Below are positions 8,974 to 18,084 of a DNA stretch of 64,000 nt, piece after piece (position 1 is the first letter of the stretch; the number at the start of each line of letters is the position of its first letter). The translations under genes and the position numbers were made by a program. The DNA comes from Balneolaceae bacterium (GTDB lineage Bacteria > Bacteroidota > Rhodothermia > Balneolales > Balneolaceae). The DNA lies in contig JAXHMM010000006.1 in assembly GCA_034521445.1 (NCBI GenBank), positions 620,001-684,000 on the forward strand, written 5' to 3'. Below the pieces are notes generated by a model. The model was not told the origin of the DNA and did not search any database. It saw only the letters and a list, made by a program, of their open reading frames with translations.

Positions 8974-10129
8974 TCAGTTTCTTTGTTCCCTCGTCAGTTT
9001 CAGAATTTCCTGTGCGATCTCTTCGGCGGCGCCCGGGCGAGCCATGCCCAGCGCGGCCTCGTTCATGGCCTTCAGCCGCTGCTCGTCGTCCATCAGTTTC
9101 CGTACCAGTTCGCCCAGCACATCGCGAGCCTCCCCGTCGGGCAGCAGCACCGCCGCCCCGGCCTGGGCCATCGAGCGGGCGTTGCGCGTCTGGTGGTCGC
9201 CCGCCACGTTGGGGGAGGGGACCAGCACGCTGGGCTTGCCCGTGAGGGCCAGCTCCGAGCAGGAGAGGGCCCCGGCCCGGCTCACCACAAGGTCAGCCGC
9301 CCCGTAGGCCTGGGGCATGTGGTGCAGAAAATCGGTCAGCAGGAGCCGTGGATATTGTCCCGGCGCGATGGCCCGCCGCAGTTCGTCGAAGTAGGCGGGG
9401 CCGCACTGCCAGATCACCTGGATGCCCAGCTCATCGTGCAGTAGTCCTATGTGGGCCTTCATGGCCGCGTTGATGGTGCGCGCGCCTCCGCTGCCGCCCA
9501 ATACCAGCAGCACGGGGCGATGGTCGTCGAATCCGAAATGTTCGAGGGACTCCTCCCGGCCGGCCTCCCGCAGCTCCCTGCGGGTGGGATTGCCGATGAG
9601 GCGGGTCTTGCCTTCCGGCAGGTGCTCGTCGGCGTCTTTAAATGCGGTAAAGATCACCTCGGCATGGCGCGCCAGCAGGCGGTTGGTAACCCCGGGGTAG
9701 GAATTCTGTTCCTGGACGACCAGCGGCACGCCGTGTCTGGCGGCTACCCAGCAGGCCGGCCCAGCAGCATAGCCGCCCGCAGGAAACCGCAGCCTCGGGA
9801 CGGAAGCGGGAGACGATATTCCAGCTCTGTACCAGGCTGGTACCCAGTTTCAGGGGGAAAAGAAGATTCTTGGGAGTCAGGCGCCGATGGAATCCGCTGA
9901 TCCATACGTTCACGATGTCGTATCCCGCACGGGGTACTTCCTCCCACTCCATGTGGTTGCGCGTGCCTACGAAGAGCAGCTCCACCTCGGGATTCACCGA
10001 ACGGAGGGCGTCGGCGATGGCGATCGCCGGGTAGACATGCCCACCAGTCCCCCCTGCCGCTATGAGCACCCTTGGCGGGTGACCCATAGCGGCGGAGACT
10101 GGACCGTCTGGTGATGATATGTTCTTCAT
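8974..10129 (-). CDS. murG: Lipid II synthase MurG, frameshifted
   Basis: MurG transfers GlcNAc from UDP-GlcNAc to lipid I on the inner face of the membrane. The N-terminal lipid-acceptor motif GGTGGHVYPAIAIA and the C-terminal donor-domain motif GGSGGARTIN with QCGPAYFDEL are both present. The frame is disturbed between about 9790 and 9725: RPEAAVSCGG should lead through a glycine-rich turn to VPLVVQEQNSYPGVTNR but shifts into other frames first. I chose ATG 10129, shortly after the ftsW stop; an in-frame ATG at 10141 would overlap ftsW by 8 bases, and an internal ATG 42 bases downstream is also possible. Its stop is one base from the murC GTG. Confidence 0.92.
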
Positions 10130-10133
10130 AGTG

Positions 10134-11327
10134 CTATGCATAGAACACGGGCCGTTTCTTGCGGTCGTGTTTGGAGATATTCAGCAGGATGCCCACCATC
10201 AGTCCCGCGAAGAGGTCGTGCTGGTGCCCCCGTAGCTCACGAAGGGCATGGGCAGGCCGGTGACCGGCAGCAGTCCGCTGGCCACACCCGGCATTCACGA
10301 ATCCGTAAAAGGTGATGTAGAGGGTGCAGGCGGTGGCCAGCAGCTTGCCGCAGATCTCCGGGGCGTTCTTGGCGATGCGTCCCACTCCACGGATCAAAAT
10401 GAGGGTGAAAATCAGGATCATACCCACCGAGCCCACCAGCCCGTACTCTTCGGCGATAATGGCAAAAATGAAATCGTTGTAGGGGGCCGGAAGGAAGTCG
10501 CGCTGCGTGCTCTTGCCTATGCCCACCCCAAAAATCTGTCCCTGTGCAATGGCGATGTGTGCCTGCTGCGCCTGGTAGCCTTCCTCCACGCTGAACTCGG
10601 CGGCGTTTATGTCCACCACCTGGTCCACATACTGCTGTATGCGGCTCTGCCGTTCGGCCGAAGTCATGACCAGGAGGGTGCCCCCGAGGATCGCGATCGT
10701 CAAAATAATCCCCAGCTGGGTGGCGCTTATACGCCCAATGAACATGATCAGCAGGCAGAGAGCCATGAGCAGGGCGGCGCTGCTGAAATCCTGCGTCGCT
10801 ATCAGCCCGCAGGTGACGGTCACCCAGAACAGGATTGGCAGGAAGGCGCGCTTGAAGTCCTTGATGTAGTCCTGCTTCTCCTCCAGGAGCACCGCCACGT
10901 GGATGAGCAGGGATACGCTGGCCACCGAAGAGGGCTGAAAGGAGATGCCTCCCAGGCTCAGGGCGCGTCGCGCCCCGAAGACCTCCGTCCCCCATAGCAT
11001 AAGGGCAAACAGCAGACCCCAGCTCAAGATCATGACGACGTGACTCAGACGGGCCAGCACATGGTAGTCCACCTTTGAGAAGAAGAGCATCACCAGGAAG
11101 GCGATGCCCAGCTTTACGGCGTGTCCCGCCACCAGACTTCCGGCCGTGGTCTGATTTGACTCGGCGAAATAGGCGATGGAGGAGTAGACCGCCAGCACGC
11201 CCACCACCATCAGCACGATGACGCAGACCAGCAGCATCCGGTCGCTGCCCTGTTTGGGCATATCCAGATCGTCCGGGCTGGTGCCCATGATGGACGAGAG
11301 CTTGCTGTTGGGACTGGTGTAGATCAT
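10134..11327 (-). CDS. ftsW: SEDS peptidoglycan glycosyltransferase FtsW, patch of compensated indels
   Basis: This 397-residue polytopic membrane protein of the SEDS family polymerises septal glycan strands together with FtsI. A run of about ten hydrophobic segments, the FSSAALLMALCLLIMFIG core and AEEYGLVGSVGMIL match FtsW/RodA. Between about 10300 and 10200 the frame shifts and returns: where NAGVASGLLPVTGLPMPFVS is expected, the text reads NAGCGQRTAAGHRPAHALRE, then recovers at LFAGLMVGILLN. The net change is zero, so no stop appears, but the altered block covers a highly conserved functional segment. That pattern points to sequence error. It sits between murD and murG as in other dcw clusters. 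Confidence 0.93.
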   Translation of the reverse strand: MIYTSPNSKLSSIMGTSPDDLDMPKQGSDRMLLVCVIVLMVVGVLAVYSSIAYFAESNQTTAGSLVAGHAVKLGIAFLVMLFFSKVDYHVLARLSHVVMILSWGLLFALMLWGTEVFGARRALSLGGISFQPSSVASVSLLIHVAVLLEEKQDYIKDFKRAFLPILFWVTVTCGLIATQDFSSAALLMALCLLIMFIGRISATQLGIILTIAILGGTLLVMTSAERQSRIQQYVDQVVDINAAEFSVEEGYQAQQAHIAIAQGQIFGVGIGKSTQRDFLPAPYNDFIFAIIAEEYGLVGSVGMILIFTLILIRGVGRIAKNAPEICGKLLATACTLYITFYGFVNAGCGQRTAAGHRPAHALRELRGHQHDLFAGLMVGILLNISKHDRKKRPVFYA

Positions 11328-11333
11328 TCGTTT

Positions 11334-12695
11334 CTAGAGGTTGTTGACGGCTTTCTTGAATTCGTTTCCCCGGTGCTCGTAGTTCTCAAACATGTCGAAG
11401 GAGGCGCAGGCGGGACTCAGAAGTACAATCTCCCCGCGCTTGGCGTTGGCACGTGAAAGACGCACCGCCTCGGCCATGTCGGCAGCCGTCATCAGTTGCG
11501 GTACCACCCCCTTCAACTGCTCCTCAATAAGGGGACGCGCTTCGCCTATGGCCACTACTGTGTGTACCTTCTCGCGGATCTGTTGCGCCAGCTCCCCGTA
11601 GTCGTTGCCCTTGTCCCTTCCCCCGAGAATAAGCACCATGGGCACGTTGAAGGAGTCCAGGGCGTACCAGACGGCGTTGATGTTGGTAGCCTTGCTGTCG
11701 TTGATGTACCGCACGCCGTCGTGTGAGCGGACCTCCTCCAGCCGGTGTTCCACGCCTTCGAAGGTGCGCAGGCTCTCCCGGATCACATCGTTCTTGATTT
11801 CGGCGGCGCGGGCGGCCAGTGCGGTGGCCAACCCGTTGTTCAGGTTGTGCTTGCCGCGGAGTCCGACTTCGTCTATGGGCATGAGTACCTCTTCGTTGTC
11901 ATCTATGTTCAAAATAATTTGTTGGTCGCGCAGGAAGGCGCCGCTTCGCACCTCCCGTTTCCGTGAAAAGGCAAGCAGGCGGGGAGAGCCGGCTTTTTTT
12001 TTAAAGGTATCGGCGTGGGCGGAGGCCGTGGGGTCGTCCGCCCCATAGATAAAGCAGTCGCCTTCGCCCTGGTTTTCGGTAATGCGCCGCTTGGAGGCGG
12101 CGTAGCGTTCAAAGTCGTTATCGTAGCGGTCCAGGTGGTCCGGCGTCACGTTCAGCAGCAGGCTGATGTACGGACAAAAGGTGTCGATATGGTCCAATTG
12201 GAAACTGCTTACCTCCAGGATGGCCTCCCGGTCGGGGGAGGTGCGGTCTACATGATCGGAGAAGGCCGGGCCGATGTTACCGGCCAGCACAGGATCGCGT
12301 CCCGCGGTCCGCCAGGTGTGGTCCAGCCAGTTTGCCACGGTGGTCTTGCCGTTGGATCCGGTGACCGCCACCATGGGAGATCGGCAGAACCAGCTCGCTG
12401 CCTCCAGTTCGGAATAGACCGCCTTGCCGGCTTCCAGGTACGAGCGCACCAGCGGCGCGCTGCTGGGCATGCCGGGACTCACTACCAGGAAGTCGCCTTT
12501 TCGCGCGCGGCCGGTATGGCCGCCCTCCTCGAAGGGGATGCCGGCGTCCCGCAGACGCCCGCGAAAGTCGGACCCGATGCGGTCTCGTTCGGTGACGAAG
12601 ACCTCCGCGCCCCTGCCTGCGAGCAGGGTAGCGGCGGCGGCCCCGCTTCGGGCCGCGCCGGCGACTACGATATGTTTGTCCTTTATATTCTTCAT
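11334..12695 (-). CDS. murD: UDP-N-acetylmuramoylalanine--D-glutamate ligase MurD
   Basis: MurD adds D-glutamate to UDP-MurNAc-L-Ala in the cytoplasm with ATP. At 453 residues it is the usual size. The UDP-binding N-domain begins KHIVVAGAARSGAAAA, the ATP loop VTGSNGKTTV is at residues 111-120, and the C-terminal ligase domain shows RLEEVRSHDGVRYINDSKATN and LILGGRDKGNDY, all diagnostic. The start overlaps the mraY stop by four bases (ATGA), showing tight coupling, and seven bases separate its stop from ftsW. No frame problems were seen. Confidence 0.97.
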   Translation of the reverse strand: MKNIKDKHIVVAGAARSGAAAATLLAGRGAEVFVTERDRIGSDFRGRLRDAGIPFEEGGHTGRARKGDFLVVSPGMPSSAPLVRSYLEAGKAVYSELEAASWFCRSPMVAVTGSNGKTTVANWLDHTWRTAGRDPVLAGNIGPAFSDHVDRTSPDREAILEVSSFQLDHIDTFCPYISLLLNVTPDHLDRYDNDFERYAASKRRITENQGEGDCFIYGADDPTASAHADTFKKKAGSPRLLAFSRKREVRSGAFLRDQQIILNIDDNEEVLMPIDEVGLRGKHNLNNGLATALAARAAEIKNDVIRESLRTFEGVEHRLEEVRSHDGVRYINDSKATNINAVWYALDSFNVPMVLILGGRDKGNDYGELAQQIREKVHTVVAIGEARPLIEEQLKGVVPQLMTAADMAEAVRLSRANAKRGEIVLLSPACASFDMFENYEHRGNEFKKAVNNL

Positions 12696-13828
12696 CGCAG
12701 TTTAAGCGTCAGCAGGCTCAGGATGCCGAGCAGGACCGCAATGATCCAGAAGCGGATCACGATCTTTGACTCGGGCCATCCCCTTTTTTCAAAGTGATGA
12801 TGGATGGGGGCCAGCAGGAATACCCTGCGCCCCTCCCCGTACTTGCGGCGGGTGTACTTGAAGTAGCCGGTCTGTATGAGCACGGAGACCGCCTCGACAA
12901 AAAAGATGCCGCAGATAATGGGCAGCAACAGCTCCTTTTTGAGCATGAGGGCCAGTGCGCCGAAGGCGCCGCCAATAGCCAGGGAGCCGGTGTCGCCCAT
13001 AAAAACGGAGGCGGGGTGGGAGTTGTACCATAGGAATCCCATGCAGGCGCCGGTCAGCGAGGCACAGAAGATGGTCAGCTCGCCGGAGCCGGGCAGGTAG
13101 AGAATGTTCAGAAATTCAGAGTAATCGGCCCGACCGCTCACGTAGGCAAAAATGCCGAAAATGAGTCCCGCGATGGCCGATGAGCCGGCGGCCAGCCCGT
13201 CGAGGCCGTCGGTGAGGTTGGTGGCATTGCTTACGGCTGTGATGATGAAAACCACCACGGGAATGTAGATGATCCATCCCAGGGCCTCGCCCAGTACGGC
13301 ATAGTCGATGTTTACGTACTTCAGGAAGGGCACGGTGCTCAGGGTGTTGAACTCGCTGAAGGCCGGCCAGAAATAGAGCACGGCACCCAGGGCCAGTCCA
13401 ACGACGATCTGCCCGCCCATCTTGAATCGCCCGCTGAGGCCGGACTTGTCCTTTTTGACCACTTTGATGTAGTCGTCCACAAAACCCACGCAGCCCAGCA
13501 GGAAGGTCACCGAAAGGATCATCCAGGTATAAATGCTGTCCATGGGCATCCAGAGCAGGGCGGGGATTAGCACGGCCAGCAGGATAATGATGCCGCCCAT
13601 GGTAGGGGTATGGGCCTTGCCCAGGTGGGTGTCCAATCCGATGTCCTCGCGAATTACCTCGCGCAGCTGCATCTTCTCCAGCCAGGCAATGATACGCTTG
13701 CCCACCATGATGCTGATAAAGAGGGCCATGGCCGCGGCGACGGCGCTGCGGGTGGTAATGAAGGCGAAAGCGGAGAAACCGGGGGGCTGATAGGTCTTCT
13801 CCAACCAGTCGATGAGTTCAAACAGCAT
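12692..13828 (-). CDS. mraY: Phospho-N-acetylmuramoyl-pentapeptide-transferase MraY
   Basis: MraY makes lipid I by moving phospho-MurNAc-pentapeptide onto undecaprenyl phosphate at the inner membrane. The 378-residue protein has about ten membrane segments and the family's catalytic and magnesium-binding motifs: GFVDDYIKVVKKDKSGLSG, NATNLTDGLDGLAAG and APIHHHFEKRGW. THLGKAHTPTMGG near the start is also typical. It overlaps murD by four bases downstream and shares one base with the murE stop upstream. The frame is intact. Confidence 0.98.
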   Translation of the reverse strand: MLFELIDWLEKTYQPPGFSAFAFITTRSAVAAAMALFISIMVGKRIIAWLEKMQLREVIREDIGLDTHLGKAHTPTMGGIIILLAVLIPALLWMPMDSIYTWMILSVTFLLGCVGFVDDYIKVVKKDKSGLSGRFKMGGQIVVGLALGAVLYFWPAFSEFNTLSTVPFLKYVNIDYAVLGEALGWIIYIPVVVFIITAVSNATNLTDGLDGLAAGSSAIAGLIFGIFAYVSGRADYSEFLNILYLPGSGELTIFCASLTGACMGFLWYNSHPASVFMGDTGSLAIGGAFGALALMLKKELLLPIICGIFFVEAVSVLIQTGYFKYTRRKYGEGRRVFLLAPIHHHFEKRGWPESKIVIRFWIIAVLLGILSLLTLKLR

Positions 13829-15339
13829 CAGGCCACCTCCTCGGTTTCGGGGTTGCCATTGCGCTGCATGAGGGCGTCGCGGGCCACCCGTCGGTCGTCA
13901 AAGTCCAAGCGGCGGCCCTGGATCTCCTGGTAGGTTTCGTGTCCCTTGCCCGCGATGAGAATAATCTGGCGGCCGTCGGCCTGCAACACCGCCTGGCGAA
14001 TGGCGCGGCGCCGGTCGGCGAGACGGGTCACCCTATCGGGATGGGAGAAACCCTCCATAATGTCGTCGATAATAGCTTCCGGGTCCTCGCTGCGCGGATT
14101 GTCGGAAGTGACGGTCACCCGGTCGGCCAGGGTTTCGGCCACATCGGCCATGCGTGGACGCTTATCGGTGTCGCGATCGCCCCCGCAGCCGAAGATCACA
14201 TGCAGTTCCTGGTCATTATTCTTCATGGCGGCCAGGGTGGAGAGTACGTTCTCCAGGGCGTCCGGAGTGTGTGCGTAATCCACCAGCACGAGGGGGCGTT
14301 CCTGCTCCCCGGATCCTGCGACCCGCTCCAGTCGGCCGGGCGCCCCGGGGGCGTCGGCCAGGGCCTGGGCGATACGCCGTTCGGGGAAGCCGAACTCGCG
14401 GCAGATCAGAAAGGCCTGGGCCACGTTGTAGGCATTGAAGGGTCCCAGCAGGGGCGATTCGACCTGTTGGCCGCCCACCTTCAGGGTGAGTCCATTGCTC
14501 CCGCCATGCAGGATGCGGCAGTCCACGCCGCCCGCACCCTCGTAGCTGAAGCGGATCACGCGGGCGGGAGTGTCTTGGCACATGAAATCGCCCCAGGCGT
14601 CGTCGGCATTGATGACGGCCGCCGTGCCGGATTTCATGGCGTCAAAGAGTTTCTTTTTGGCCCCCGCGTAGGCCGACATATCCTTGTGGTAGTCCAGGTG
14701 GTCGTGGCTGAGATTGGTGAAGGCTCCCACCTCAAAGTCGATGCCGCCGGTACGCTGCTGGTCCAGGGCGTGGGAGGAGACTTCCATCACCAGGTGGGTG
14801 GAGCCGGCGTCCACCATGCGACGCATGTCGGCCGCCAGCTCGATGGGATCGGCCGTGGTAAGCCGGGTGTCCAGTTCTTCGGCGCCGATTTTTTTGGCCA
14901 CGGTGCCCAGCAGGGAGGCGGCCACGCCGAGACGGTGCAGTACTTGCCAGGCGAGGGTGGCCACGGTGGTCTTGCCGTTGGTGCCGGTCACGGCCACCAC
15001 TTTCAGCTCGCGGGCGGGATGCCCGTGGAAGGCCTGGGCCAGGGGACCCAGCAGCCGGCGGGTGTCATCCACCAGCAGCAGGCAGGTTGTGTTCTCCTCG
15101 CCGTGCTCTTCCGGCATGCGAAATCCTTCCGGTTCGTGCTCACAGATAAGTACGGAGGCTCCGAGGTCGACGGCCTGGCCTGCAAAGGCGTGGCCGTCCA
15201 CCTGGGTGCCTCTTACAGCGATAAATACGTCTCCCTCCACCACGCGGCGGGAGTCCTGGCGGAGCTCGCCCAGGCGCTCGGGAAGCCGCCCCCGCGTCTC
15301 ACGGGGCTCGCAGAGCGATATGAGGGATGTTGGCGTCAT
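13828..15339 (-). CDS. murE: MurE ligase, meso-diaminopimelate type
   Basis: MurE adds the third residue of the stem peptide. At 503 residues it is typical. The ATP loop VTGTNGKTTVATLAWQ is at residues 118-130, DHLDYHKDM marks the central domain, and the C-terminal domain shows DYAHTPDALENVL and FGCGGDRDTDKRPRM. DNPR at residues 413-416 is the substrate-selecting motif of enzymes that use meso-diaminopimelate rather than lysine, so the wall is predicted to be of the A1-gamma type. It abuts mraY with a one-base overlap and lies 10 bases after ftsI. Confidence 0.96.
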   Translation of the reverse strand: MTPTSLISLCEPRETRGRLPERLGELRQDSRRVVEGDVFIAVRGTQVDGHAFAGQAVDLGASVLICEHEPEGFRMPEEHGEENTTCLLLVDDTRRLLGPLAQAFHGHPARELKVVAVTGTNGKTTVATLAWQVLHRLGVAASLLGTVAKKIGAEELDTRLTTADPIELAADMRRMVDAGSTHLVMEVSSHALDQQRTGGIDFEVGAFTNLSHDHLDYHKDMSAYAGAKKKLFDAMKSGTAAVINADDAWGDFMCQDTPARVIRFSYEGAGGVDCRILHGGSNGLTLKVGGQQVESPLLGPFNAYNVAQAFLICREFGFPERRIAQALADAPGAPGRLERVAGSGEQERPLVLVDYAHTPDALENVLSTLAAMKNNDQELHVIFGCGGDRDTDKRPRMADVAETLADRVTVTSDNPRSEDPEAIIDDIMEGFSHPDRVTRLADRRRAIRQAVLQADGRQIILIAGKGHETYQEIQGRRLDFDDRRVARDALMQRNGNPETEEVA

Positions 15340-15349
15340 GCAGTTATTC

Positions 15350-17509
15350 TTATTTCTGTTCCTGAGTGTCTGTAAGACTCTGCAGCGAACGGGCCTTGCC
15401 CCGTACCGTCACCTCCCGGCCCTTTTCCATCATGTCGCCGGGACGCGGAAACTGCGTGTAGACCGTGCCCGACCCGATGAGACGCGCCTCGAAACCGGCG
15501 CGTGTGATCAGCAGGGAGGCCTTGCGCATGCTCATACCTCCCACGTCGGGAATAATGGAGTAGTTTTCGGGCACCTCGGTGGTGTCGGTAGCCACCCGTG
15601 CATTGGTTAGCGTGAGGGTGAGCTGCTGGCCAGATTCCAGCTCCGTGCCGGGGGGCGGCGTCTGTGCGCTCACCCAGTTACCGCTGCCCTGCGTACGGTA
15701 TCCAACCTCCTGGTTGTCCAGCAGGGCGCGAGCCTGCCGCAGCTCCATGCTCCGCACTTCGGGGGCGTAGGCCCAGGGACGGGCCAGGGTGTCCGCGCCC
15801 ATGATCTGCCGTTCAATTTCGTCGTCAAGACCCGCGATGCGCTTGGCCGTCTGCGAGAAGATGGGACCCGCGGTCCATCCCCCGTAGATGCTCGTCTTGG
15901 GTTCGTCCAGCATGACCAGTACCACATAGCGGGGATTGTCTGCGGGAAAATAGCCCACGAAGGAGGCGCGGTAGGAGGTGCGGTAGCGCCCGTCGATATA
16001 CTTCTGGGCGGTGCCCGTCTTGCCCCCTATGGCCAGTCCCTGAACCTGCGCCTGGTCGGCCGTGCCCGAGTCGGAGACCACGTCTGCGAAAACAGGCTGC
16101 AGCTTTTCAATGGTGGACCGGCTGGCGATGCGACGCACCCGCACGGGCTCGTGTTTCCAGGTGGTACTTCCGTCCTCCTCGGTGATTTTATCTACCAGAT
16201 AGGGACGCATCATGTTCCCCCCGTTGGCAAAGGCCGCGTAGGCCTGGGTAATCTGGATGGGGGTGGCCTGTACCTCGTAGCCGATAGACATCCAGGGGAG
16301 AGTGACAAGGCTCCATTCGTAGGGCTTCTGCAGGCGGCCGTCCGCCTCGCCGGGCAGGTCGATGTTGGTGGGGGTGCCGAAACCCATGTTGCGCGCGTAT
16401 TGATAGAAGGTGTCTTTGGACAGTCGACGGGCGATACGGGAGGTGGCCACGTTGGAGGACTTTTGGATGACCTCGGGAAAGGTGAGGGTGCCCAGGGGGT
16501 CGTGGTCGCGCATCATCTGCCCGTGGATCAGCTCGGTGCCGTCCTCGGGCGTCTCGAAGGTCTCGTCGAAGGAGACCTTATCCTGTTCCACCGCCGCGAC
16601 GGCGGTGACCAGTTTAAAGGTAGAGCCGGGTTCGACCATGTCGGAGATCGCAAAGTTCCGACGGTTCTCGTCCGATGTGGAGGCGGGGTTGTTGGGGTCG
16701 AACGTGGGGTAATTAGCCATCGCTTTTATGGCTCCTGTGCGAGGATCCATGATGATGGCGGAACCGTGGTCGGATCCCGTCCGGTCGATCCCGGCTCGAA
16801 GTTCTTCTTCCAGTATGGCCTGAATATGGGCGTCAATGGTGGTATGCAGGGACTGTCCCTGCCGGGGCTGCCGGCGCGGAGCCCCCAGGTAGGCAAAAAT
16901 GCGTCCGTTGCGGTCTCGGCGAACCTGCTGTACGCCGTCGGTGCCCTCGAGGCGGTCATCGTACTGTTTCTCGAGGCCGATCATGCCTTCCATCCCGTGG
17001 TTGGTAAAACCGAGAACGTGGGCGGCCAGGCTGCCGAAAGAGTAGCGTCGCTCGTACTCCTCCTCCAGGATCACCCCGCGGATGTCGAGCGCGCGCAGGG
17101 CTTCGTAGGCGGCGCTGGAGATCGATTCGTCGAGTACCACGTAGCGGGAACGCCGGGGGGCGCTGTCAATCCTGCGCAGGTAGGCGCCACCGCCCGCGCC
17201 GGTGTAGCGTCCCAGGGTGTCGGCGACCGTGCGTAGCTGTGCCCTGGTGATGCCCGGCATGTGGGGGTCCACCGCCACCTTATAGGCTACGGAATTGGTG
17301 GCCAGCAGGCTGCCGCTGTCGTCGTAGATGTTGCCGCGCTGGGCGGGGATGGAGATGAAATCGATGGCCTGTTCGTTCCAGAGCTCCCGTAGCTCGTCGC
17401 CCTCCAGGAAGTTCACGCGCAGAAGCTGCAGAACGAGGGCGCATGGAATGAGCAGGGTTAGTCCAAAGACGATAAAAAGGCGATTTGTGACCGATTCGGC
17501 GTTATTCAT
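15350..17509 (-). CDS. ftsI: Septal transpeptidase FtsI (PBP) with two PASTA domains
   Basis: A class B penicillin-binding protein that cross-links septal peptidoglycan in the periplasm, partner of FtsW. Numbered from the ATG at 17509 it has one N-terminal membrane span (about 10-33), a dimerisation region, and a transpeptidase domain with STFK (nucleophile Ser296), SSN at 351-353 and KTGT at 497-500. Beyond it are two PASTA-like repeats at about 585-635 and 652-703, the SpoVD/PBP2x arrangement. I prefer ATG 17509, which overlaps the ftsL stop, over an in-frame TTG 15 bases upstream because it is preceded by GGTGGAGCGGG. The frame is intact. Confidence 0.95.
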   Translation of the reverse strand: MNNAESVTNRLFIVFGLTLLIPCALVLQLLRVNFLEGDELRELWNEQAIDFISIPAQRGNIYDDSGSLLATNSVAYKVAVDPHMPGITRAQLRTVADTLGRYTGAGGGAYLRRIDSAPRRSRYVVLDESISSAAYEALRALDIRGVILEEEYERRYSFGSLAAHVLGFTNHGMEGMIGLEKQYDDRLEGTDGVQQVRRDRNGRIFAYLGAPRRQPRQGQSLHTTIDAHIQAILEEELRAGIDRTGSDHGSAIIMDPRTGAIKAMANYPTFDPNNPASTSDENRRNFAISDMVEPGSTFKLVTAVAAVEQDKVSFDETFETPEDGTELIHGQMMRDHDPLGTLTFPEVIQKSSNVATSRIARRLSKDTFYQYARNMGFGTPTNIDLPGEADGRLQKPYEWSLVTLPWMSIGYEVQATPIQITQAYAAFANGGNMMRPYLVDKITEEDGSTTWKHEPVRVRRIASRSTIEKLQPVFADVVSDSGTADQAQVQGLAIGGKTGTAQKYIDGRYRTSYRASFVGYFPADNPRYVVLVMLDEPKTSIYGGWTAGPIFSQTAKRIAGLDDEIERQIMGADTLARPWAYAPEVRSMELRQARALLDNQEVGYRTQGSGNWVSAQTPPPGTELESGQQLTLTLTNARVATDTTEVPENYSIIPDVGGMSMRKASLLITRAGFEARLIGSGTVYTQFPRPGDMMEKGREVTVRGKARSLQSLTDTQEQK

Positions 17510-18083
17510 CCCGCTCCACCTCAATCACCTTTTCGGCGGGTCCGCCGTTGATGAATCCCAGTTCTTTGGCGTTCTCATAGATTGCCGCCGGACCGATCAT
17601 GCGGTCGTAGGTCAGCCGCAGGTCCTCGTTGGCGCGGCGCACCTGGTTGTATTCTCGCTCCAGGTTCTGCACCTCACGCAGCAGCTCCTGGGTGGCGAAG
17701 ACGTGGGACAGGTAAAGTACGCCGAGGCCTCCTATAGCGAGTGCGCCCAGAATCAGTTTCCAGGGCTTCACGCGGGGGAGGTAGAAGCCTTCGCCGCCTT
17801 TTTTCTTGACACGCCGCCCGTAATCGGGGCCCACAGCCCCTCCGCCTCGGCCGTTGGAGCTGCCGGAGCCGCCCGAACGCAGGCCGAGCCGCGACAGCCA
17901 GCCCTGCGAGCCGGAACCGTTGGACTTGCGGGTGCCGTGGGAAGGTCCGCTGCCATTGCGGCGCCCCCGTGCGGTCCTCTCGCTGCGGCCCTTGGTGTCT
18001 TCTGCGCCGTTCTCCTTCCCGCCGGACTTGCGGCGTACGTTGGGCTTGGTTTTTTTCTTTCTATTTGGGGTGGTTACGAGCAT
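17502..18083 (-). CDS. ftsL: FtsL-like division protein with long basic N-terminal tail
   Basis: The position between rsmH and ftsI and the architecture fit FtsL: a single membrane span (about residues 108-127) followed by a short coiled-coil-like periplasmic segment (LREVQNLEREYNQVRRANEDL) and a YENAKELGFI end that pairs with FtsB/FtsQ in the family. The cytoplasmic tail of about 105 residues is unusually long and rich in Lys, Arg, Gly and Ser (NRKKKTKPNVRRK, RGRRNGSG, GSGSSNGRGGG); FtsL tails are normally a few tens of residues. ATG 18083 lies one base after the rsmH stop, and a TTG 21 bases further upstream is less likely. It may be annotated as a hypothetical protein because FtsL is weakly conserved. 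Confidence 0.82.
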   Translation of the reverse strand: MLVTTPNRKKKTKPNVRRKSGGKENGAEDTKGRSERTARGRRNGSGPSHGTRKSNGSGSQGWLSRLGLRSGGSGSSNGRGGGAVGPDYGRRVKKKGGEGFYLPRVKPWKLILGALAIGGLGVLYLSHVFATQELLREVQNLEREYNQVRRANEDLRLTYDRMIGPAAIYENAKELGFINGGPAEKVIEVERDE

Positions 18084-18084
18084 G

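Noticed and set aside
13939-15375. A 478-codon plus-strand frame opposite murE
   Set aside because: It mirrors murE codon structure and has no recognisable fold or start context.
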